A stretch of DNA of 35,544 nt from Klebsormidium nitens. Lineage: Eukaryota; Streptophyta; Klebsormidiophyceae; Klebsormidiales; Klebsormidiaceae. The notes below the pieces were generated by a model that saw nothing but the letters and a program-made list of their open reading frames with translations, made no database searches and was not told where the DNA came from. Each line of letters opens with the position of its first letter. Position 1 is the stretch's first letter. The stretch covers positions 1-35,544 of the forward strand of contig DF237710.1 in the NCBI GenBank assembly GCA_000708835.1, written 5' to 3'. Below, one piece after another: positions 9,433 to 20,400 of this stretch. Position numbers and translations under genes: made by a program.

Positions 9433-11749
9433 TCACATTGACTTCGTACGATGGAGGCTCAGGGGCGCAAGGCTGCTACTTTCTGTAGCTCCCGAACAAT
9501 TTCTGTTCGTCCGACCACCCTGCTCAGCTGTCATCAGGTAGAAGTCAGCCAGACGCTCGGTCACCAACACGACCGACTGTGACCTCTCAAGCCGCGACTC
9601 GTAAAACCTTGCCCCGCTGACGGCTTCTTCCGTTTCTTTGACAGGCGGAAGCGCACCAGAGTCGCTGTCGTTGCTCACATGACGTTGCTTGCGGGGCTTC
9701 GGCTCGGAATCCCCCCCAAAGACTCTACCGTGCTCTTTTACAAGCGCACTAAGAGGCCGCGTTTTCGGAGGCAGCGGCAAGCTGGCAGCCCTCCGCAAGC
9801 CCTGGCCGGGCATAGTCGCGGCCAGCTGGCCCCCGATCGGAGGAGGACTGAAAAGCCTCGAGGAGCAATTCTTGTCTGCACGCGGCGAAGCCACATTTCC
9901 GTGCGCGTCAAACTTCATCCCGCCTGGAAAGACGTTCTCCTCGTAGCTGCCGAGCCGAGCCAACCCAAGCTCGCGCGGAGTGTCGTGGAAGGACTGCGCG
10001 GGCGCGGACGCGGCTTTCTGAAGGGTCCGTCGCGGCGGCAGGTCCCGGCAGGGCTGGGCGGAGTGCGGCTGGGAGAGGCCAGGGTAATGCGTCTCGAGGG
10101 CTTTGTTGATGACGTCACGAGCGGCTAGAAGAGCCATCAGGTCTGACGAGGGGGCCGGCGACGTCAGCTCGAGGCTGCGGGTGGGGGAGAAGGACGACGC
10201 GGTTTGCTGCCGGCCTCTGTAAACACCCCCGTTGTCGAACGTACGATCGTCCTGCACCAGCCTGGGCGAAACCGGACGCGACCTACTAAGCCTCCGTTCC
10301 CCTTCGAGAAGCTCCCGAGACGCTTCTACCTGGTTGACCACAGCTTTGACACTGCGGCGCACGCCCGAGGAGAAGCTTGCACGTGGGTGGACGGAGAAGC
10401 AGACGGGGCAGAGGCGGCTTGCAGGTTGGGACTGGCTCTCCTTCAGGGAAAAGCGCTGCATGCACGCCAGGTGGCAGAGGTAGCCACAGCTGGCGGCATA
10501 GAGGCGCTCACTGCAGCTCATGGGGCAGACGCAGATGGGGCATGTGCCCCCGGAGGAGGAGGACTGCGGGAGTGAGGAATAAGAAAATCTCAGCTAGATT
10601 GCCGCAAGGCTTTACTTTTGAGCTGGTTCACGGACGGGACTCGAGGGAGAGACATGGATGGAGCAGTGGTGCAGCAAGGGATCGCAAACAAGAGACTCGT
10701 TGCTCCTGCAAGGTTTGTTTCTGGTACCCAGTTCGGAATCACTCCATGATATCAGTTCACAGAAGAAAAGGCCTTTCGGCGGATGTGCAGGAGTCGAGCT
10801 TGGGTCCAGAAAATGCCGAGGGCGGCTTCTTGCCACAGGCCAGGCAACAAGCGAAGCGCAGAATTTTGTTAGTAGCACTGCCTCCTGAGAAAGTTCAGGA
10901 AACAGATCTAAGACCTTTGGAGCTTTGGCTAGTCTACCCGCAGGCTGTTGCAAACAAAGCTGGTACCACTAGAGCTCAAGAGCTCAAGCAATCTTCCACC
11001 GTCTGAACTTCTTCCCAGCTGAAATGACCGTCAAAGTACGGTGAGTTGACTGACAAGTTCAGCAGTCGAAGGTGTAAGCGTCCGCAAGAATCACTCACCA
11101 ACGACTATAACCGAAGCATCTTCAACGTGAGGGAGCAGGTTTGGACACCTTTCCTTGCACTCTCTACATACACCTATTATCTAAAAACGCTTCAACGATG
11201 CCAGTCATTCTTTTGGAGATTGGTCAGATAGCATCGAAATCGAGACAGTCTGCACCCTTATGGTGAGCTGATTGTGCTTAAGCCACTCTCTTAGGCAAAC
11301 CCGTATTCACGATTTTCACCTACTTAACAGGATCACTTCCTAGTGTGACAGCAATCTGAATGTCATTCGGATCTTGGACCCTTCCATTTCCTTAACTCCA
11401 ATCAAAACGGTACTATATCCTGACTCTTTCCAACCTTTCTACTGCCTGATCAGCTCCACAATTGCAATCATTCTTGCCGCCTGGTTTGACTCTGATGGCT
11501 TATAACTGATCCGAAATCACCCGAAGAAACCAGAACTGCTCTAGTAGCACGTGCTACTAGGTCCCAACTTCTGCTCACCAGCTCCTCAGCGCCACCGGCA
11601 CCCGCATCCAGATCAGCTCGGACAGTCCGGCGCAAGCGCGGAGTCTCCGTGCCCACTCCTTTGCTCCCACCATGCACGGGTCCGCTTTTGGAACCGTGCT
11701 TGTCGCTCTGCGCATCCTTGATTATGGCAGTTGACCTTAGAAGCATCAT
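9433..11749 (-). CDS. RING-like zinc-finger protein with long disordered tail
   Basis: Two-exon model: 11749-11579 (57 codons from an ATG-ATG pair) and 10563-9433 (376 aa plus stop TGA), joined in phase 0 across a 1015-nt GT-AG intron; 433 aa in all. The second exon starts with a Ser/Gly run, then Cys65-P-I-Cys68, Cys83, GYLCHLAC (Cys87, His88, Cys91) and CPVC (Cys109, Cys112). Spacing resembles RING domains of plant WAV3-type ubiquitin ligases, but the usual ligand-4 His position is Tyr and an extra Cys precedes the His, so zinc coordination may differ. Residues 113-433 are low-complexity, rich in Ser, Pro and Arg with RRxS-like and SP sites. No vWA domain follows, unlike WAV3 proteins. E3 ligase activity is inference. 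The first exon rests only on a good donor, ATG and matching phase, so it is less sure than the second. Confidence 0.6.
11541..11560. promoter_or_regulatory. Perfect 20-bp palindrome with central CACGTG
   Basis: CTAGTAGCAC is followed directly by its reverse complement GTGCTACTAG. The centre CACGTG is a G-box/E-box bHLH or bZIP site. It sits 19 nt inside the proposed intron of the RING-like gene. It could be a symmetric binding site or a cruciform-prone sequence; function is inferred. Confidence 0.6.
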
Positions 11750-13339
11750 GAGCAAGCTGGTCTCAAAAGTCTGCAGCTCTTTGGCATCAGGAAAGTGGCC
11801 TCCATGAAACCATGCGTCTTCCCTAAGAGCGCGTAATGGGTGATGGACAGGTTACAGCTGGACTGAGGAAATAAGGGGCTACAGCGAGCGACCAGAGGGG
11901 TTTGGCGCCACATTGAGGACCAGGCAGTGGCTGCTTGGGCCTCTTATTTCAAACCAATCTGACAGGGCCCAGACTCAGAGTCCATCCCATCGTGGCCCAC
12001 TCAAGAACATCAGAACGTCTACCAGTAACAGGCAAACAGCACCAGCGGGCTACATTGGCTTTGCTGTTATTAAACGTCCTCGCGAATCGATCAGATCTCC
12101 TAATTAAACCCAATGCCTGAAGTGATGCGCGCCTTGCAGCTCAGCAAAGGCTGCTTCATTGCTGCCGTCCGTGACTTGAAGGTGGACCATGGCAAAAGAG
12201 GGATTTCATCTGAAACGTTTCCAGAATGTTCAGAGGTGTAATTAAGTTTTCTGTGGGGCCCCTGTGGGGCATACTTGAAGTTTAAAGTCACTGGCTAATT
12301 AGCGACAATGCACCCTTTGTCATCTCCTTATATCTACAAATTCGCACTACGCCCTTAAAGATTGTGTTGTCCTCCTACCTTGCTTCGGGCTTGCTTCATG
12401 CGATGGCACAACAACAGGGCTCAGCGGGTTGGGTCAACTGTTTGCCAATGCCAATGGCCATGGCCTCAGATACATGCGCATATCTAGTTGGAACACCTAG
12501 GTAGGTTGTATGCAGCTGAGTGGACTGATCGGCCCACGCAATCCACTCTGAGAGCCACCAAGCAATCGAAGTGATCAGGTAGGTACGCTATACCGGTAGC
12601 TTAGACTATCTGCAGTATCTGGAGCCAATTCTGAAGGCAGTGACTCTGTCAGTGACTCAATAATCTAGTGCTACAAACCAGTACGGCTTCGGTCCTTGTG
12701 TTCAGCTGTGGGGCATGCCGCATGTGCCACATGGAAGGCCTCAAACCAATAAGCTGGTCTGCGCCCACAATGCACATGCTTGGCAGCGAGGTCCGAGGAC
12801 TGTCGGCTTCTGCGTTTCAACAGTATTCAACTTCTACCGGAAACGCGCGGCCCTCTGGGACCCCCGGGCCGCCGGTCCGCGCCCCGGCCCGCCCAACGCC
12901 GAGAACCGAGGGCGTTCAATGTTTTGCTTGAATTGCCGACGCGACTTCGGGGGGTACCTTCCGCACGCAAAAGTGGTCCCGTGCGACGATCGAATCTTCA
13001 TCGCAGAATTAGCGCGTCGCATGACCATTGACACTGGCCAACACCGGATGTTTTTGCTGACGTATGACCGTACGAGTCGGCGAATTGGAAACAGACGGTA
13101 CCGCTGCGACCCCCGGATGTCAGATGACCCTGACGACGGGATCATGATGGATCACGAGTCACGACTCACCGAGCGGCGAGGACGACACACTGCACACTGC
13201 AGTGCACAGTGCCCACTGCCGCACTGCGCACTACGGATCCATCACCGGTTTACCGGCTGTACCCGGCTCAAGCCTCAGCCAGTAGACCCGACTCGTCACC
13301 CGACCTCACCGACCGGATTGTCAGGTCAGCCTGGGTTAG
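11750..13339. other. Intergenic; weak ORF only
   Basis: No convincing gene. A plus-strand frame at 12715-13368 is open for 217 codons and carries a CxxC (MFCLNCRRDF) but has no recognised family, splice context or start support. It runs into the inverted repeat that starts at 13340. The stretch 12840-12920 is very GC-rich. At 13188-13232 there is an irregular CACTGC-type tandem run. The region may contain decayed mobile DNA. Confidence 0.3.
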
Positions 13340-13604
13340 CCCAGGCGGACCGCAGAACCGCAGAATAGCTGGGGGACGACCAAGAATCGCAGCGCTGCCG
13401 TCCAGATTTTGACGTCAAAAAATAAACGCTCAGGATCTTTCGTTTATTCTCAGTTAGGCCCGGTTTGTCCAAACCCTACTATCAGAACCTGTCCTGCCAA
13501 AGTTTGCGACCCAGTAGCTAACTTTGCAGGCTGGAGTCATTATGTTCAGATCGGACGGTAGCGCTGCGATTTCGTCCATCGCGAAGTTCTGCGGTCCGCC
13601 TGGG
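13340..13604. repeat. Two-block inverted repeat (hairpin-forming)
   Basis: Block A CCCAGGCGGACCGCAGAAC (13340-13358) and block B (13385-13403, AATCGCAGCGCTGCCGTCC) recur in reverse complement and reversed order as B' (13553-13571, one mismatch) and A' (13586-13604, exact 19 bp). The arrangement A-B-loop-B'-A' with a loop of about 150 bp is what a foldback or terminal-inverted-repeat element leaves. No transposase is visible in the loop. Confidence 0.75.
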
Positions 13605-13636
13605 AGTGGGGCCCGGGGCGTTGGGTCCCGACACAG

Positions 13637-13806
13637 TTTAGGAATAGTAAGCTTTAGGAATAGTAAGCTGACCACTGACCAGCCTGGGACGGGTAGGGTT
13701 AGTTTGGGGGTTAGGGTGGGTACGGGTGCGGAGCGGGTGTTTTATTAAGGTTAGGGTTTTTGGTGTTACTCGGAGCTTACTATTATCTTTGCTTACTATT
13801 ATCTTT
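13637..13806. repeat. Inverted pair of 16-bp tandem repeats flanking telomere-like G-rich DNA
   Basis: TTTAGGAATAGTAAGC is repeated twice exactly (13637-13652, 13653-13668). GCTTACTATTATCTTT is repeated twice exactly (13775-13790, 13791-13806). Their cores AATAGTAAGC and GCTTACTATT are reverse complements. Between them, 13669-13774 is G-rich on the plus strand with GGTTAGGG twice and related GGGTTAG and GGGTAGGG pieces, resembling degenerate plant-type telomere repeats. Confidence 0.7.
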
Positions 13807-14467
13807 CTTGAGAGTTTAATCTTTGATGGCATGTCGCGACATTTCAAAATTCCGATGGTCGTTCACGTGGTGGAAGTTGGAACTGCCTGTCGTATCATTT
13901 AGTAATGCGGAGGCATGGAAATCACGTGTTGCACATTCGGTGAATCGACGGCCTCAAACTTACGCGAGCATCGTCGACGGTCCAGGCAACGGTCCAATAT
14001 GTGATTCGAATTTGCATTGTGGAGAGTTGCGCTCCGAGTCCTTGCTCATGGATTTGCTCGTTCCGCAACAGCCTGGTTCAAAGTTCAGCCACAGAGGGAC
14101 ATTGCAAGGACGCATTCGATACCCGGCTCAGGAAAGAGCAAAGGGGGATGGCCTGCTAGCTCTTCGAAAGTTGCGGTGCTCTGGGGACTGTTTCATTCAC
14201 TGTTGGGGCCACAGCCAGAGCGGCTTCAAGGGCGAGGAAAAAGCGCGGGGGTCTAGCTCCCTCCAATGTGTAAACAGGGGCAGTCACCTTATGTTCGTTA
14301 CTGTCTTCCCACAGGGGGTTGGACATTTCGAGAAGCACGCATGCGCGAGTTGGTTGGCAAGACACTGTCAACCATTGATCAATAGCGCACCGCAAGCAAA
14401 AAGTAGCCTTATAGTCTCTTGAAAACAAGCTTGAAAAACTAGAGAGTGAAAAGCAGCTGGATCAAGG
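13807..14467. other. Upstream region of the LRR pseudokinase gene
   Basis: This should contain the promoter and 5' leader of the gene starting at 14468. A 199-codon plus-strand frame (13823-14422) ends before that start and resembles nothing known. No TATA box or clear motif is assigned. Confidence 0.35.
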
Positions 14468-17400
14468 ATGCCGTCCCCGATGGTATACTTACGCCCACTC
14501 CTGCTTTTGGGGCTCGCACTCAGCTGGGGCCGTGCAGAGGGCCAGACACTCTCTGGCGATCGTAAGTCTTCCAACAGCAATGGAGCCCAATGTATAGGGG
14601 CCTGAATGGATCAGCATAATGGAAATTTCTGTTTTGCTGTTTCGTCTGCCCGGGCCCAGCCAAAAGCTGAGGCAACTGATAGTGGGCCTCTTGCTTTTGC
14701 CGACAAGGGTATCAGAATCTACTCATGTGCAATGGATGAGGATAAACATTAATTACCAGAGCGTTGCCGGGGTTATGGTTTTCTTGTGGTCAAGCCGACG
14801 TCACAGGCCATGGGGCAGTATTACGACACTTGTCGAATCACTGACCTACACATTGTCGCAAGTGGTACAACAAAGCTGGAAACGCCTGTCCAGTCCCTTG
14901 GTCAATCCTGGGCACAGCTCGTTGCAAGCTTATTTTTCTAACCCAGCTTCTAAGTGCAACCTCAACCAGATGTACCAAGGCTCTGATTGCCACATCACCT
15001 AATCAGAAACTCCTGGCTGCTTCACAGGCTCTTCATGGTGAGCTATTTTTGATTCCGCCGCCAAGTCGCTTGCCGCTGACTGTCCATGCTTTGCTGAGTG
15101 CAGTGGCTGCGCTCCTGTCTCTCCAAGCATCGTTCGCCCCAAACCCAATCTTTGCGTCCTGGACCGGGATCGATCCGTGCGGGTCCCGATGGAAGGGAGT
15201 CTTCTGCGCCAACGCGTCCGTCCTGCGGCTGTGAGTCCTTCGTGCTGCGGGCCAGATGGAATTCTGTCCCCCTGAAAACGCAGTCGTTTGTCTCAATCAG
15301 TGGCCAAGTCGACTGGTTTTCTGATGACGGGTCTCTATTAGCGGTTTTGCAAGCTGCAGGCCAATGGGCCCCTCTGGCGGACTTCCTTCAAGGCTAGTCG
15401 ACGGCCCCGCTGCGCTTTGTCCTGATCCTTACTAGGCAGCAGTATAGGAGTGGCCCTTCGGTATTTGTGTGCAAAGCTAGCAAAAGATGGTGCAAGCATG
15501 CTCTTCTTGCACTTCCACCTGATTCAGGTCAGGGCACTGACGCCGTGCTGCTCTTGCCTGGACCCCCAGAGACCTGAGCAAGGCCGGGCTGTATGGCATC
15601 CTCACTCCGCAGCTGGGCAACCTCGTCAACATGGAAGAGCTGTGAGTGCATTCTAGGTCCGCTTCTGAGGACGCTGTCTTTCAGGTGTCAAACGCTGAAG
15701 TTGCAGCACAGCCTGCCTTGATTCCCGGTGGTTCTGCAGCTCTGGTTTGGACACCTGTTCCCGTAAGTTGGAAACGTTAGTTGTGGCTATTCCTGGTCTC
15801 AAAACTAAGTAAGAGCAAGCACCAGGTACCCATGCTTGTCTTCATTCTCTGTTTTGAGGCATGCCGCACCATTCATACCCGATCCGTGCTGAGGGATACC
15901 GCCTGATTGCGTCGGGCTTTCCTGCAGGTACTTGAATGACAACAACATTACGGGGACCATTCCTCCGGAGCTGGGCAACATGACGGACATGGTCCACCTG
16001 TGAGCACCTGATCTGAGTAACCCGACGCTCACTGTATAAGCTATAGATCGTTCCTTGGGCAAAGGAAACAAAATGTACCAAGTGTGTAGGCTCCTCACAT
16101 GGCTGCAAAGTGGCAGCCCCGCCATGTGGGCAGATGGGTGGAGGGCCGGACATGCACAATGTCTGCCAGAAAATTGAGATCCGATTTGCAACCGTTTGTG
16201 ATTTTGTAAGAGTTGCGGGCTTCTTAAACTTAAGGGCAGAGCTCTGTGTCGTGCATACAGTTGATCGGTTCTCTCCTCACTTTTTCTTTGCCGCAGATGG
16301 CTCCACGACAACCAGCTGACGGGGACCATTCCTCCGGAGCTAGGCAACATGAAGCACCTCCAAGATCTGTGAGGTCCTTCCCACTTTCTTGACATGCTCC
16401 TGGCTGACAGCTATACCATCATTCCTTGTGTAGAGTGACGATTCATTTGCTGACTCCTTGGCCAATCCTGTCTGCCTCGCTTCTGGGGAAAGGAACTGGA
16501 GTTGCCGGATGTTTGAGAGGGCTTTTGAGATCGGCCAAACAACTGAAGTAACGACATTCGCTTGCAGGACGCTGAACAGGAACAACTTGACGGGGAACGT
16601 GCCCGCCACGCTCAGCAACGTCACCAACCTCAGGTGAGTGGTCGGACCTTCTTTTAGCTTGTTGCTAAGTGCTGTGATTTGAGGTAGGGGCAAGCATAAT
16701 GAGTGCATCAGGGTCCTTGGCTCTTTGGAGCTTTGGGGAGGTGGGATCAATCCTATAAACATGCTTGCACCCTCAGCCGTGGAAATTTGTGCAACACCCT
16801 CTCCATGCCCAATTTTTCCAAACCCTCTCGGTTTGGAATCAGAGATTGCAGGTAAGTGTTGATTCTTTGTCATGTACTGTTGATTCCTTGCTTGGCCCCC
16901 TCTTTCGGTTTTCAACTCTGTACCTGAACGTAGCAACATGTTAGCCAGCTCGCTGTTCAATTCAATCAGCACTCACTGACCTTGTCCCGCACCCCTGCCC
17001 CTTTGCAGCGTCTCCAACAACCGGCTGTGCAGCGAGACCGTCGGCAATACGTGCACAAGCCCACCCTCCGTCTCTGATTCCCCCACCCCGGCACAGATCC
17101 TCATTGGCCTGCTAAAGAACCCCCCCGTCGCGACTATGCCGCCTCCTGTTGCCACTCCGACCCTCCCGCTGGCAATCCCCCCAACCCCGGTGGTTAACCT
17201 AACCCTCCCGGTTAACACCACCGCAACGGTGGCAAACCAGAGCATGCCGGTGCTAAACGCCACAGCACCGAGCATCGCCTTCGCCCCTGCTCCATTCATG
17301 CCGATATCCGCACGGGTGAATACCTCTAATGTCGTCAACTCCTCTTCAGCGGCAGTAATGAATCCCCTGGCAAAGGGGAACGCGACATGCGGTGGGTGTT

Positions 17401-20400
17401 ACCCGTCGAATACGACGCTAGGGCTGGATAACTGCACGTGCGTGCTGCCCAACGTGTACTTCCTCCAGTTCAGCGAACCGGTGCTGGCAGACGTCCAGGC
17501 CAACAGCAGCCTGCAGAACACGCTGGTAGACACGCTGGCATTCAAACTTGGACTGCAGAGGGCGCAGGTCCGGGTCGTCGACACGCGGGGGCCGCAAGTG
17601 CTCGCTGCAATCCAGGTGAGTCACGCGCCCGAAGTTGGGCGCGAAAGTCGTGGCATTGAAACGGCGCTGTTGACTGAAGCTTTCAAGGAAGATGAGCATA
17701 CGACCATGCGAGATAGTTTTCTCGGATCTTGCTTTGTGCGCCGTGTATGCTTACGTTGCTTTTGAATGAGGAGAATATCGTTCGGAGAGTCCTGCTACCT
17801 ACCTTCTTCTTTGACAGTCTTGTTTTCATGTCAAGCAAAACAATTCTCAATCGCTCACTGCCTGCAGTGAGAAAACCTTTAATGACAACCCAAGTGACTA
17901 GTCGATGAACTGCCAGGCGTTTTTGCGGGCAACTTCATCTAGCTGTCGCTCTGGCCCGCTATTCTCACAACCTCGCCGCAAACGGGCATCTTTCTGGCAC
18001 GATCGCTGCAGTAAGCGTAAACCAAGTCGGTGTCGAATTGCCGCAGATTTTGCCCCTGGCGGGCCTGCACCTGGACCTCGACCAGTCGGCCTTCCTGACA
18101 ACGCGACTGGCAACCAACGCCGTCAACTTCACTGCGCCCTTCACGCCCTACCGCTTCCTCAGTAAGTGCCACCGCCAACGCGCAGGTTATCAAGGCTCTG
18201 CCAATTCACCAGTGTGTTTACCTCATCGAAGATGATTCACAAGTGGTACAAGAGGCAGTGAGGTCGGGAAGGCGCGAGAGGCTTGGCGCGTTCGAATCGG
18301 TAGTAAAGGCGATGACTGTAAGTGTCGAAGTTAGCAATGTGACACTGGGGCGCCCGTGCGCAAACACTCCTCCCCCTTTTATCGAAACTGAGCATTGAAC
18401 CCGTCTACCTTATGGTGCTGCATGTCAAGCCGTTGGAAAGGGTTGTTTTAAGGTGGCGCGTTCTCAACCGACCCCTCTTTTCGCTCGCAGCCCCGTTGAA
18501 CCCGCTCCATCCATTCCCCATCTCGACCACCAGCAGCAAGAACGACGGCGTGCTGATCGCCGTCTTCTTCGGCCTCATCTACCCGCTCCTAGTTCTCGCC
18601 GGCACCGTCGGTTATCTGTGCCTCTGGCGAAAGGGCGGACGCGACCGGCCGGTCCGTCGGGACATGGAGCGAGGCGAGCTGACGGAAGCAGAGAAAGATG
18701 GTAAGGACCTCCCGCTCAGACAGCGTGTGTCTCGGCATGGAGTATCCACAAGCTGCCTCTTGACATCAATATGCGTAATTGTACAGCCGATGTGAGCCAA
18801 CGAGCATCTTTATACGCAGCCCGCTTTCCGCACCACAATTGGCACGTCACGCTAGAATGACGGCTCTCCAGACGAATGATAAACTGTCTATTCCACACCC
18901 ATTTAAAATCTCATTGAGAGGACGCGAGCATCTACTCATGGGATTGTCAAATAGTCCTTGAAAACAGTCCCCCGTTCACTTCTCCCCACCAGCCACCCTC
19001 TCGAAGTCACACTGCTCAGCTCAATACACCCACCCACTTGAGCTCCAAACCCCAAGGTCCTCACCTTTGTCCAATGCGTTCCCCCACTCTTTTGTGCAGC
19101 GTGGCAGCAGCGCAACTCTGGCATCATCCGCAGCAGCTCCCTCGAGGGCTCCGGCGGCGGCAGCGGCACCAACCCCTTCCGCGAGCTCAACGCAAACCGG
19201 CAGGTCTCCAAACCGGCCGGATTCAAGAAGCCCGCCCCGCCCGCGTTTTCCGCCGACACCGAGAACGCGAGCGAGCGCGATCACTGGGGCGGGCAGTGGG
19301 ACCGGGTGCGGCCCCAGGTGCGGCAGTACACTCTGGCGTACCTGCAGCAGGCGACCGGGAACTTCTCCCGGGGGATCGGGGAGGGCAACCTCGCCAAAGT
19401 GTTTGTGGTGAGTGCTCGCGGGCGGGGAGAAAAGGGGGTGGCACTTGGGCTGTCAAAAGGTTCGATGCGGCATGGTGATACGTGGCGCAAGGAAACCGGC
19501 CAGAGTCTCAGAGCTTAAGGAGTTTTCTCTACGTTCCTGCTTAGAAGTCAAGCCTGCAGGGCAGATGCGGGAGGTCGTAGGACATTCTCGACACGGCCAA
19601 ACATGAGACAAGCTTGAAAAACACTTGCGAAATTGCTCCTGGGTCCTTTCTGACTGCGCTCTCTGATCTCTTTATTTTTTCGTTCTTCGTCACTCCAGGG
19701 CCGCATTGAAGGTGACGTGCCAGTGGCGGTGTCGTGCCTGCGCAACGGCGCCGTGGTGCGGGCCAAGGACTTCAGCGCCCACGTGGCGATGCTGAGCAGC
19801 ATGGCGTCGCCGCACCTAGTTGCGCTGCTGGGCTACTGCTGCGAGGACGCGCACAAGATCCTCGTCCACGAGCTGTGCATCAACGGCAGCCTGCACGACC
19901 GCCTGCACGGTAGCGCACTGCCTCCTAGCGCTTGCTTTCGCGCCACGTGGAAGCCTATTTCTTGCGCTTTCGCCCAGCGCAACTGATTTCTCCCGCTGGA
20001 TCTCACTGGCAAGGAGGTTCGGTAGATCTCGGTCGTAGCATGTTCTTGCTGTCACTGAACGGGAGTGCTGGTCTGTTCTTGGCGACACTGTTTTGCTCGC
20101 ACTAGCCACCTGCTTTTTTAGTTTTCTTGAAACAGAATAGACAACACGCGACCCCTGCTCGTAGTGTCTGATTATTCCCCGCTGTGGAAGTGCTGCGGCA
20201 GTTTGATCTCGAATGCCTCATAATTGCCGGGACGCAGGCTATCCGCCCTCGCACTGCTTTCAGACCGCATTCAGCAGTTAAAAAATCTGACAATCGTAGC
20301 TTCTTCGGGTTGTATGCAGGTCAGACCGGTTCGCCGCCTCTGGACTGGAGCAAGCGCCTGCGCGTCGCCCGGGGTGCTGCCCTGGGCCTGGCGTTCCTGC

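Noticed and set aside
8874-9488. 204-codon frame with a poly-Asn tract, and minus-strand poly-Leu and Cys-Tyr frames
   Set aside because: These are open only because of the hexanucleotide repeat; flanking residues show no family, splice or start support.
9679-10128. Plus-strand frames opposite the RING-like exon (149 codons and others)
   Set aside because: Antisense shadows of a GC-rich coding exon whose minus-strand frame has zinc-finger motifs.
12715-13368. 217-codon plus-strand frame with CxxC
   Set aside because: No recognised family; a similar open frame runs on the other strand, composition is GC-rich, and it runs into an inverted repeat.
15740-15762. Possible 23-nt micro-exon between LRR exons 3 and 4 of the pseudokinase
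   Set aside because: It has AG and GTAAGT borders but shifts the frame and would break the regular LRR spacing.
18007-18046. Upstream extension of pseudokinase exon 8 reading [12 protein letters not shown]
   Set aside because: No acceptor gives the required phase 0 in that frame; the acceptor CCGCAG before 18047 fits phase and the homologous domain better.
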